Assembly: GCF_042649125.1 (NCBI RefSeq)
Contig: NZ_JBHRYQ010000001.1
Coordinates: forward strand, 3,596,001-3,660,000
Length of the DNA stretch: 64,000 bases
Origin: Leadbetterella lacunae
Lineage (GTDB): Bacteria > Bacteroidota > Bacteroidia > Cytophagales > Spirosomataceae
Direction: 5' to 3'
Numbering within the stretch: the stretch's first letter is position 1; each line of letters opens with the position of its first letter. The notes beneath the pieces were generated by a model. The model had not been told where the DNA came from. It made no database searches and saw nothing but the letters and a program-made list of their open reading frames with translations. This document shows positions 24,498 to 32,220 of the stretch, piece by piece. The position numbers and the translations under genes were made by a program.

Positions 24498-25190
24498 ATG
24501 AAGAATAAAAAAGTTAAGTTTTTAGACTTAGGTCTAAAAGACTATCAAGAAGCCTGGGACTTTCAAGAAGGTATTTTTAAAGAAATAGTAGATATCAAGA
24601 TAAAAAACCGAACGGATAGTTCGGAATTAGAAACGCCAAACTACTTGGTGTTTTGTCAGCATCCGCATGTGTATACATTAGGCAAAAGCGGTAAACAAGA
24701 GCATCTTTTGCTTGATGAGGAGGGTTTAGAATTAAAAAAAGCGAGTTTTTATAAAATAAATAGAGGAGGAGACATTACCTATCACGGCCCAGGTCAGTTA
24801 GTTGGGTATCCGGTGCTTGATTTAGACAATTTCTTTACAGATATTCACAAATACATGCGACTGCTGGAAGAAGCCATAATTTTGACAATTGCGGATTTTG
24901 GAATAAAAGGAGAACGAATAGAAGGATTAACGGGCGTATGGATAAACCCTGAAAGCCCAAGAAAAATTTGTGCGATGGGCGTGAAGTCAAGCCGATGGGT
25001 AACCATGCACGGTTTTGCTCTTAATGTAAATACGGACCTCGGATATTTCAAAAACATAGTGCCTTGTGGTATTGACGACAAAGCCGTGTGTAGTATGGAG
25101 TCTGAGTTAGGAAAGCCTGTTGATATGCAAGAAGTGGCTGTTGCTTTAAAAAAGCATCTTTCTGACCTTTTTGAAATGGAACTAATCTAA
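24498..25190 (+). CDS. lipB: lipoyl(octanoyl) transferase LipB
   Basis: 230 residues from ATG 24498. Transfers octanoyl from acyl carrier protein to lipoyl domains of 2-oxoacid dehydrogenases and GcvH, the first step of lipoate synthesis. The signature RGGDITYHGPGQLVGYPVLD includes His96; the catalytic pair is Lys156 (KICAMG) and Cys190 (VPCGI), separated by 34 residues exactly as in E. coli LipB. No lipA is seen nearby. It is followed after 15 nt by the dipeptide epimerase gene, probably cotranscribed. Confidence 0.95.
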   Translation: MKNKKVKFLDLGLKDYQEAWDFQEGIFKEIVDIKIKNRTDSSELETPNYLVFCQHPHVYTLGKSGKQEHLLLDEEGLELKKASFYKINRGGDITYHGPGQLVGYPVLDLDNFFTDIHKYMRLLEEAIILTIADFGIKGERIEGLTGVWINPESPRKICAMGVKSSRWVTMHGFALNVNTDLGYFKNIVPCGIDDKAVCSMESELGKPVDMQEVAVALKKHLSDLFEMELI

Positions 25191-25205
25191 TTATTTAAAT
25201 ACAAA

Positions 25206-26216
25206 ATGCAGGTAAAAACGCACGTCTTTTCTTTAAAAAACAAATACCCATTTCGTATTGCCCATGGTATTAGATACGAAACACAAACCTTCATTTTAGA
25301 ACTTTCAGAGGGTGACACAGTTGGCCTTGGCGAAGCCACTCCAGTGCCATACTACGGAATTACTCCCGAAGTAATGGAAAAACTGGTTTTAGAAAACAAA
25401 GAAGCCATTGAAGATACTGCATGGGATTCTCCTTTTGAGTATTGGAAACAGCTAGCTCCATTTTTAGGAACCAATACCTTTGTACAATGTGCGGTCGACA
25501 TCGCAGCATATGATTTTTGGGCTAAAAAACAGCAAAAACCACTTAACGTTGCTTTAGGGATAAATCTAAATAAAGCTCCGCTGTCTAACTACACCATTGG
25601 TATAGACGAGATTTCGGTAATGATAGAAAGACTAAAAGAGTTTGACTTTCCGATTTATAAAATAAAACTAGGCACCGAAAACGACATAGAAATAGTTAAG
25701 GCCCTTAGGTCGGTTACTGATGCCGTTTTTAGAGTAGATGCTAACACGGGTTGGGGCGTAGACGAAACCATAAAAAACGCCATAGAACTTAAAAAGTTAG
25801 GTGTAGAGTTTATAGAACAACCACTCAAGAGCGACAACCTGGAGGGTATGAAAGACGTGATGAAACATACCTGTTTACCAATTATGGCCGACGAAAGTTG
25901 TGTTTCTGAAGCAGACGTAGAAAAGTGTATTGGAAATTTTTCGGGCATAAACATTAAATTGGCCAAGTGTGGAGGCATTACGCCTGCTTTGAGAATGATA
26001 AAAATGGCGAGAGAAAATAACCTAAAAGTTATGATGGGCTGTATGACAGAAAGCAGTGTAGGCATTTCGGCTATTGGGCATTTGGCGTCTTTGCTTGACT
26101 ATGTAGACATGGACGGAGCCATGCTTATTGCCAATGACCCCGCTAAAGGCGTAAGCCTCGAAAATGGAAAGATAGTGTACAATCAAAAACCGGGAACTGG
26201 TGCTTGGTTAATTTAG
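25206..26216 (+). CDS. dipeptide epimerase (L-Ala-D/L-Glu epimerase-like, enolase superfamily)
   Basis: 336 residues. The capping domain (about 1-115) is followed by the enolase-superfamily barrel. The first catalytic Lys lies in YKIKLG; metal ligands are in FRVDANTGW, FIEQPL and MADES; the second Lys is in INIKLAKCGG. The terminal VDMDGAMLI is the DxD-type motif of dipeptide epimerases. It probably epimerises L-Ala-D-Glu from murein turnover or related dipeptides. Exact specificity is not certain. Confidence 0.88.
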   Translation: MQVKTHVFSLKNKYPFRIAHGIRYETQTFILELSEGDTVGLGEATPVPYYGITPEVMEKLVLENKEAIEDTAWDSPFEYWKQLAPFLGTNTFVQCAVDIAAYDFWAKKQQKPLNVALGINLNKAPLSNYTIGIDEISVMIERLKEFDFPIYKIKLGTENDIEIVKALRSVTDAVFRVDANTGWGVDETIKNAIELKKLGVEFIEQPLKSDNLEGMKDVMKHTCLPIMADESCVSEADVEKCIGNFSGINIKLAKCGGITPALRMIKMARENNLKVMMGCMTESSVGISAIGHLASLLDYVDMDGAMLIANDPAKGVSLENGKIVYNQKPGTGAWLI

Positions 26217-26269
26217 ATTCCAACCTTTTGGGCTAATATGAAGTCTAAGTGATATTAAACACAAATTAT

Positions 26270-26776
26270 ATGTATAGGTTATTAATTTTACTTTTTATGG
26301 TTCCACTTTTAAGCGTAGACTCGTGCACCAAGGTGAGCCCCGAATCCATCGAACCTGCCGACTTGAGTGGCAAGTGGGTTTTGAAAAATTATTTTTTAGG
26401 TGATGCTATTGACACGCCATGTGGCTACGAAAACGCAAACCCACCAGAAATCACGTTTGAAATAAGCCAAGATACTGACAAGAAAAACACCTATAAGTTT
26501 TCGGGAAAATCAACTATAAATTCGTTTTTTGGAAGTTTCGAAATAACAGATTTTGACACCGATAAAAAAATAGCATCTATAGCTGTTGGGGCAGTTGGAA
26601 GTACTAAAATGGCCGGTCCTCCTGAGCTGATGCAATGCGAATCTCGCTTTTTTGAGTTTTTAAGTAATTCTAAAGAACTTAAAATTTCAGAAGGCAAGTG
26701 TTTAATAGGTACATTTCCTAAAACCACTGTTCCTTCTAGAGATGGAGGGACGTATTTGATTTTTGAGAAAAAATAA
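26270..26776 (+). CDS. META-like lipoprotein
   Basis: 168 residues from ATG 26270; an upstream GTG (26249) would add 7 residues before the signal peptide. A hydrophobic signal ends at VDSC, a relaxed lipobox. The body begins with LSGKWVLKNYFLGD and shows the compact beta pattern of META/HslJ (DUF306)-like domains: FSGKSTINSFFGSFEITDF, then a paired-strand C-terminus ending TYLIFEKK. The role of such domains is unclear; some protect against stress. Identification is by pattern only. Confidence 0.6.
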   Translation: MYRLLILLFMVPLLSVDSCTKVSPESIEPADLSGKWVLKNYFLGDAIDTPCGYENANPPEITFEISQDTDKKNTYKFSGKSTINSFFGSFEITDFDTDKKIASIAVGAVGSTKMAGPPELMQCESRFFEFLSNSKELKISEGKCLIGTFPKTTVPSRDGGTYLIFEKK

Positions 26777-26801
26777 GCACTCAGTTTATATAGATTTTTA
26801 G

Positions 26802-26823
26802 AAAAACACCGTAGAGGTTTTTG
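26802..26823 (+). terminator. weak terminator-like hairpin after the META-like gene
   Basis: AAAAACACC and GGTTTTT pair with one bulge around a GTAGA loop. The T tract is short. It is in the right place between two plus-strand genes. Confidence 0.4.
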
Positions 26824-26867
26824 GATTCAGCTTTTCAAGCAAAATTAAATTTTTTGAAAAGAAAGGC

Positions 26868-26875
26868 TATATTTG
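26868..26875 (+). promoter_or_regulatory. -7 element of the lactonase-like gene
   Basis: TATATTTG matches TAnnTTTG exactly and ends 18 nt before ATG 26894. It includes the upstream TTG (26873), which therefore should not be the start codon. Confidence 0.5.
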
Positions 26876-26893
26876 AGTTTAAATATTCAAATA

Positions 26894-27889
26894 ATGAATA
26901 CAAAAGTATTAACGGTGTTTTTTTTTATGAGTGTACTGAATAGCCACGGTCAAGAATTTGGCAAATTTATTCCGATAGAAAAAGAGTTTTCAACTTTGAT
27001 CGCTCCAAATGCTAAATTAGAAATATTGGCAGACACTTTTGAGTGGTCAGAAGGGCCAATTTGGGTAAAGAAAGGCGGCTTTTTGCTTTTTTCGGATGTT
27101 CCCAAAAATACAATTTACAAATGGACGCGTGCAGAAGGCGTTAGTGTATTCATGAATCCATCAGGGTACACGGGTGTTTTTCCATACTCAAACGAGCCAG
27201 GAAGCAACGGACTAACTATCTCAAATGACGGAGAGCTTTTGCTTTGCGAACATGGCGACAGAAGAATCTCGAAAGTTCCGATAGATAAACGTGGAGGTAA
27301 AGTGACACTTTCGGCACATTGGGAAGGCAAAAGATATAACAGCCCAAATGATCTTGTGCAAAGCAGGGCTGGGGATATTTATTTTACAGATCCTCCATAC
27401 GGATTGCCCGAGCATGAGAATGACCCTTCTCGCGAAATTGACCTATTTGGGGTATATAGAATTTCACCAAAAGGAGTAACTACCCTCGAAATTAAAGATT
27501 TGACCCGTCCAAATGGTGTGGCTTTGTCGCCCGATCATAAAATATTATATGTGGCTCAGTCAGACACGAAAGCATACATCATGAAATACCCAATAAAAAC
27601 CGACGGTAGCCTTGGAGTAGGCACTTTGTTTTTTGATGCTTCTTATTTAAACGCGGAAGGAAAGTCAGGGGCACCAGATGGACTAAAGGTTGATAAAGAC
27701 GGAAATGTGTTTACAAGTGGTCCGGGAGGGGTTTTAGTATTAAATAAAAACGGAAAACTTTTGGGTAGAATAGAAATTCCAGCACCAACATCTAACCTTG
27801 CATGGGGAGAAGACGGCAGCACGCTTTTCATTACCTCAGACATGTTTTTAATCCGATTGGAGACCAAAACTAAGGGTGCAAACTTTTGA
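26894..27889 (+). CDS. exported SMP-30/gluconolactonase-family protein
   Basis: 331 residues from ATG 26894 with a signal peptide ending NSHGQ. Six-bladed propeller motifs of the SMP-30 family: FEWSEGPIWVKKGGFLLFSD (metal-binding Glu), GSNGLTISNDGELLLCEHGDR, YNSPNDLVQSRAGDIYFTDPPYG (Asn ligand), LTRPNGVALSPDHKILYV and GAPDGLKVDKDGNVF (Asp ligand). It probably hydrolyses a sugar lactone in the periplasm. It could act on the product of a PQQ-type sugar dehydrogenase such as the one at the left edge, but this is only a thought. Confidence 0.88.
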   Translation: MNTKVLTVFFFMSVLNSHGQEFGKFIPIEKEFSTLIAPNAKLEILADTFEWSEGPIWVKKGGFLLFSDVPKNTIYKWTRAEGVSVFMNPSGYTGVFPYSNEPGSNGLTISNDGELLLCEHGDRRISKVPIDKRGGKVTLSAHWEGKRYNSPNDLVQSRAGDIYFTDPPYGLPEHENDPSREIDLFGVYRISPKGVTTLEIKDLTRPNGVALSPDHKILYVAQSDTKAYIMKYPIKTDGSLGVGTLFFDASYLNAEGKSGAPDGLKVDKDGNVFTSGPGGVLVLNKNGKLLGRIEIPAPTSNLAWGEDGSTLFITSDMFLIRLETKTKGANF

Positions 27890-27946
27890 TTTTTTAAGAG
27901 TGGCATAATACTTGTAAAAAAATAAAACAATCTAAAAATAGAATTC

Positions 27947-27978
27947 TTTGATAATCAATAGGAATATTTCTATTTTTG
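27947..27978 (+). promoter_or_regulatory. Bacteroidota-type promoter of the PpiD-like gene
   Basis: TTTG (27947-27950), a 20-nt spacer and TATTTTTG (27971-27978) match the -33/-7 consensus very well. It is 61 nt before the start codon. It is the best promoter in the window. Confidence 0.75.
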
Positions 27979-28039
27979 CACCTCGAAAAAATTACACAGG
28001 AATTAATAATTATTGAAAATCAGTTTTTTTTAGAACAAA

Positions 28040-30172
28040 ATGGCAATAGTAAACAAAATTAGAGAAAGATCAGGAATAGCAGTGGCGGTAATTGCCGTAG
28101 CGTTGTTATTGTTTATCGTGGGTGGTGATATATTCTCAAACCGCGGTGGTGGTCTTTTTGGTTCATCTAGTAACAAGTTGGGTGAAATCAATGGTACAGA
28201 AATTGATTATCAACAATTTATGAACCTAGTAGAGGCTCAAAGACAACAGTTTGAAATGTCTACAGGCAGGTCTGCTACTGAGCAAGATATTGCACAGATT
28301 AGAGAGCAAGTTTGGGAAAAACTTATATATGACAATGTATATGTAGCCGAATTTGAGAAGCTTGGACTTACCGTTTCTGACGATGAGTTAAGAGAGCTTA
28401 TTCAAGGTACAAAAAACATGCACCCGTATGTAAAACAACAGTTTTCTGACCAAGCTGGAAATTTCAACGCTGCTCAACACGCTGAATTTATCCGTTCTTA
28501 CACAAATAATACGATGCCAGCTGCTCAAAAAGCAATGTGGGATAATTTTAAAAGAGAACTTAAGCAAATCAGACTTAGAGAGAAGTATACAAACTTGTTA
28601 AACAAGACTTCGTACATTACGCAAGCAGAAGGAAAAGCTGATTATATGGCTCAAACCGAAAAAGCTAGCGGTAAGTTCTTGTATGTTCCTTTCTATAGCA
28701 TCCAAGATTCTACTATAAAAGTAGAAGATAGTGAAATCAAAGATTACTACAGCAAACACAAAGAAGAATTTAATGCATTTGATAGCAGAGCTATTTCTTA
28801 TGTATCATTCCAAGTGATACCTACTAAAGAAGACAGTGCGGCTCTTAATACTGAAATCAGAAACTTGGCTAAAGGATTGGCATCTGCTGCTGACCCACAG
28901 GCGTATGCTTCTGCTAATTCTGACATCAGATCTCCATATCTTAAAACTCCAGCTGAAGTTAGCAACGAAGTTAAAGCTGCTATCTCAGGTACTATAGTTG
29001 GTGGATTAATAGGGCCATTCAAAGAAGGAAACACATATACTATTCACAAATACGAAGGTATAACTACAGATTCATTATATACTGCTAGAGCAAGTCATAT
29101 TTTGATTAGAGCAGACTCTACTATGTCTGATAGCGTGAGAGCCACAGCAAGACAAACTGCAACAGATGTTTTAAATCAAATCAAAGCAGGTGCAGACTTC
29201 GCTACTTTGGCTAGACAATACGGCACTGACGGTACTGCTCAACAAGGCGGTGACTTGGGTACTTTCAAAAACAACGGGCAAATGGTTAAACCGTTTGAAA
29301 ACGCAATTTTTGGTTTCTCTGGTACTGGAGTTATTCCTAACTTGGTAGTAACTGATTTTGGTTACCACATCGTTAAAGTTACTGAAGCTAAAAGCAATAC
29401 TTTATACAAATTGGCTACTATTAGCAAAGAACTTCAAGTAGGAGAATCTTCTTCAAACGAAATTTATACAAAAGCTGAAAAATTAAGAGCCGCATCTAAA
29501 ACTGTTGCAGATTTAGAAGCTGCGGTTAAAAAAGACAATTCATTGATATTGTTAACCGCCGAGAACGTAATGCCTCAGTCGACTAACATAAATACGATTC
29601 AAAACGCTAGAGAGATAGTGTTGTGGTCTTATGGTAAAGATATCGAAATTGGCGATGTAGCTGACAGAGTGTTTGTTTTGGGTGACAACTATGTGATTGC
29701 TGGTGTAAAATCAGGGTCAGATAAAGATTCTCCGAAAGCAATGGACTTTAAAGATCAAATATTAGCTAAAATCAGAAATGATAAAAAAGCAGAGAAGATT
29801 CTTGCAAAGCTAGGAGATGCAAAAGGTAGCCTAGAAGATGTTTCTAAAAAATATGGTGCTGGTGCTTTGGTTGAAGAAGTAGCAGATATTAATTTCTTTA
29901 GCGGAATGTTAAATAGTGCCGGTTTTGATCCAATTGCTTTAGGTAAACTATTTGGACAAAAAGCAGGAAAAAGAAGCAAGCCTTTCCAAGGTGAGTCGGG
30001 TGTATTTGTTATGGAAACGATAGCAAAAACCGCTGCTCCGGCAATAGCTGACTACTCATTGTACAAAGAGCAACTAGCTCAACGTACAGGCCTAGGAAGA
30101 ACAGGATACATTGGTGAGCAAATCATAAGAGAAAAAGCCAAAATCAAAGACAACAGAGCTAAAATGTTCTAA
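28040..30172 (+). CDS. PpiD/SurA-like membrane-anchored peptidyl-prolyl isomerase
   Basis: 710 residues. An N-terminal membrane anchor (about 13-32, IAVAVIAVALLLFIVGGDIF) leads to a SurA-N-like helical chaperone domain (about 40-200). The parvulin domain is at about 345-445: RASHILIRADSTM, ADFATLARQYGTDGTAQQGGDLG and FGYHIVKVTE. A second, degenerate PPIase-like domain may follow (about 450-640). It probably folds exported outer-membrane proteins at the inner membrane. Codon and amino-acid use suggest high expression, in line with its strong promoter. Confidence 0.9.
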   Translation: MAIVNKIRERSGIAVAVIAVALLLFIVGGDIFSNRGGGLFGSSSNKLGEINGTEIDYQQFMNLVEAQRQQFEMSTGRSATEQDIAQIREQVWEKLIYDNVYVAEFEKLGLTVSDDELRELIQGTKNMHPYVKQQFSDQAGNFNAAQHAEFIRSYTNNTMPAAQKAMWDNFKRELKQIRLREKYTNLLNKTSYITQAEGKADYMAQTEKASGKFLYVPFYSIQDSTIKVEDSEIKDYYSKHKEEFNAFDSRAISYVSFQVIPTKEDSAALNTEIRNLAKGLASAADPQAYASANSDIRSPYLKTPAEVSNEVKAAISGTIVGGLIGPFKEGNTYTIHKYEGITTDSLYTARASHILIRADSTMSDSVRATARQTATDVLNQIKAGADFATLARQYGTDGTAQQGGDLGTFKNNGQMVKPFENAIFGFSGTGVIPNLVVTDFGYHIVKVTEAKSNTLYKLATISKELQVGESSSNEIYTKAEKLRAASKTVADLEAAVKKDNSLILLTAENVMPQSTNINTIQNAREIVLWSYGKDIEIGDVADRVFVLGDNYVIAGVKSGSDKDSPKAMDFKDQILAKIRNDKKAEKILAKLGDAKGSLEDVSKKYGAGALVEEVADINFFSGMLNSAGFDPIALGKLFGQKAGKRSKPFQGESGVFVMETIAKTAAPAIADYSLYKEQLAQRTGLGRTGYIGEQIIREKAKIKDNRAKMF

Positions 30173-30192
30173 ATCTTAGATTCTTAAATATT

Positions 30193-30228
30193 AAAAATGC
30201 CCATTCACGAAAGTCGATGGGCATTTTT
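30193..30228 (+). terminator. Rho-independent terminator after the PpiD-like gene
   Basis: AAAAATGCCCAT (30193-30204) pairs perfectly with ATGGGCATTTTT (30217-30228). The left end of the palindromic element starts within its T run. Confidence 0.9.
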
Positions 30229-30408
30229 GTTTTAACCCGGTTTATACATTAGGACTTCGTTATGAGGGCTTAAATTGCAATAAATCAGACACTTAAATTT
30301 AATCAGCATAGTACAGCTTGGTGATTAAATTTAAGGAGGTTTACGTACTGATTTGCAGTAATTTAAGGTCGCAATAGATTTTCTGATGCTTAAATCGGGT
30401 TTAACAAA
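30226..30408. repeat. long imperfect palindromic element (MITE-like or structured RNA)
   Basis: Three nested inverted arms share one centre near 30313-30318: outer 30226-30244 with 30391-30408 (TTTGTT...AACCCGGTTTA against TAAATCGGGTTTAACAAA), middle 30269-30288 with 30348-30367 (16 of 20 pair), and inner 30292-30305 with 30322-30335 (CTTAAATTTAATCA, 14 of 14). It occupies most of the 313-nt gap 30173-30485. I see no ORF in it and no second copy in this window. It may be a non-autonomous mobile element or a structured transcript. Confidence 0.6.
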
Positions 30409-30485
30409 GTGTTAACAGATCCCTGTGCATCCTTTTAGCGTTTATATCATCTTATAAGAAATGTTCAACTTATAATTTTACTGAT

Positions 30486-30764
30486 ATGAAAAACATGAAA
30501 TTTAAATTCTTGGTCATAGCTATACTTGCTATTGGCTTGTCATTGTCTAGCTGTGTGCATCACGACTATTATGGACACCGCAGGCCATACAATAACAGGG
30601 TATATGTGGTTACGCCTCGCCCAAACTATGCTTACAGAAACTACCGACATAGAAACCCACCACGCAGCTATAACCGAGCCTATAGGCATAATGATAATAG
30701 GTATGGAAACAGAAATAACGGAAAAAGTAGAAATGACCGTTATTCGAATAGCCGAAGACGCTAA
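30486..30764 (+). CDS. small Arg/Asn/Tyr-rich lipoprotein
   Basis: 92 residues with a type II signal peptide (lipobox SLSSC, about residues 19-23). The mature part is very basic and full of Arg, Asn, Tyr and His (RHRNPPRSYNRAYRH; NDRYSNSRRR), a low-complexity tail that could bind polyanions such as LPS or nucleic acid. A second frame from 30526 overlaps but is out of phase and less plausible. It faces the Gfo/Idh gene tail to tail, 2 nt apart. No known family is recognised. Confidence 0.65.
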   Translation: MKNMKFKFLVIAILAIGLSLSSCVHHDYYGHRRPYNNRVYVVTPRPNYAYRNYRHRNPPRSYNRAYRHNDNRYGNRNNGKSRNDRYSNSRRR

Positions 30765-30766
30765 TT

Positions 30767-32134
30767 CTAAATGTTTCTATAGTCAGGGTGCTTAAATGGG
30801 CTCCTGTAGGCTCTACTTAACTTTAGGGTTGCCTCGGGGTCATTTTTGACTATTTTGTTTACTGGGTCATATTTTAAAGGCCTTTTAAGTTCCATCGAGA
30901 TGTTTGCCAATATACAGCAGGCGGTAGAGATATGACCTTGTTCAATATCTGCTATTGGCCTGCTTTTGTTATTTATGGCAGCTACAAAATCTAACATATG
31001 CAATCGGGTAGCAGGAGCAGCATGTAGCTCAATCATATCTTCTTTTAGGTCTTCGGGATACTTTTCTTTTTCGTAAACCACGTTTTTATGTATTTTTTCT
31101 CCTTTCCCTTCTGGAATAAAATCATATTGCATGGTGGAAAGTTTAAGGGTACCCTTTTCTCCATAAATAAACAAGGCCCAAGGGTATTCGGGGTCAGGAG
31201 CGGTGCCCCAAGTTCTGTGCTGCCAAACACAGTTGAGGTCTGGGTACTCAAAAACCGCAGTTTGAGTATCCGAAATATTTGACTTTCCTTCTGTTTGTAC
31301 ATAAATACCCCCAACAGAGCTGATTTTTTCTGGCCACCCCAAGCCCAACATCCATCGGGCAGTGTCAAACATATGCACACACATGTCTCCTGTTATGCCG
31401 TTTCCATATTCCATAAAAGCACGCCACCACCTTCTGTGTGGAATGCCATCATATGGTCTAAGTTGTGCGGGTCCAGTCCAAGCTTCATAATCTAAAAAAT
31501 CAGGAACTGCTTCGACAAGAGGGTTGCCGTTGTTTCTCATGTGGTAGTAGCAACACATTTCTACATGTTTTATTTTACCCAATAGTCCAGCATCTATGAT
31601 GTTTTTTTTGGCTTCAATGAGGTGAGGAGTACTTTTCCTTTGTGTGCCCACTTGGACTACTTTATTGTATTTTCTAGCTACAGCAACCATGGCTTCGCCT
31701 TCCATTACGTCCACACTAATGGGTTTTTGTACATACACATGGGCTCCGGCCTTTACGGCGTCAATCATTTGCAAGGCATGCCAATGATCAGGAGTGCCAA
31801 TCAGCACAAGGTCTAGTTCGTTTTCTTTTAAGAGTTTTTGGTAGTCCGAATAAAGTTTTGGCGTTTTGCCTGATTTTTGTCTTTGGCTAACCATATTTGC
31901 AGCATGTGAAAGTATGTTTTTGTCCACATCGCAAAGGGCTATTACTTCTATAGGCACTACTTGAATGAGCCGAAACAAATCGCTTTTTCCATACCAGCCT
32001 GTACCAATCAAGGCTACTTTATAAGGTTTTTTAGGGTTGATTAAGTCGATTCCGGATAGGCCAAAATGCGATAAAGCAAGAGTAGCAGAGGCAGACTTCA
32101 AAAAGTTTCTGCGGTTAATGTTAAAGGCTTCCAT
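30767..32134 (-). CDS. Tat-exported Gfo/Idh/MocA-family oxidoreductase
   Basis: 455 residues. The N-terminus NRRNFLKSASATLALSHFG is a twin-arginine signal. The Rossmann fold starts with VALIGTGWYGKSDL; LVLIGTPDHWHALQMIDAVKAG follows. The family motif EKP is QKP here (AHVYVQKPIS), as often in exported Bacteroidota/Planctomycetes members. The C-terminal alpha-beta domain carries GDMCVHMFDTARWMLG. It is predicted to act on a sugar or inositol-like substrate in the periplasm with tightly bound NAD(P). No glycan locus surrounds it. Confidence 0.88.
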   Translation of the reverse strand: MEAFNINRRNFLKSASATLALSHFGLSGIDLINPKKPYKVALIGTGWYGKSDLFRLIQVVPIEVIALCDVDKNILSHAANMVSQRQKSGKTPKLYSDYQKLLKENELDLVLIGTPDHWHALQMIDAVKAGAHVYVQKPISVDVMEGEAMVAVARKYNKVVQVGTQRKSTPHLIEAKKNIIDAGLLGKIKHVEMCCYYHMRNNGNPLVEAVPDFLDYEAWTGPAQLRPYDGIPHRRWWRAFMEYGNGITGDMCVHMFDTARWMLGLGWPEKISSVGGIYVQTEGKSNISDTQTAVFEYPDLNCVWQHRTWGTAPDPEYPWALFIYGEKGTLKLSTMQYDFIPEGKGEKIHKNVVYEKEKYPEDLKEDMIELHAAPATRLHMLDFVAAINNKSRPIADIEQGHISTACCILANISMELKRPLKYDPVNKIVKNDPEATLKLSRAYRSPFKHPDYRNI

Positions 32135-32220
32135 GTTATAAAAAGGTTGAATATTATCTTAAGTAAATATAAAATAATTCTTGAATCAAACTCCTATACT
32201 GATGGTTTTATATATAGATA

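Noticed and set aside
30526..30795. 89-residue overlapping frame in the small lipoprotein gene
   Set aside because: It is out of phase with a frame that has a proper lipobox, has no own start signal, and its composition reflects the repeat-rich DNA.
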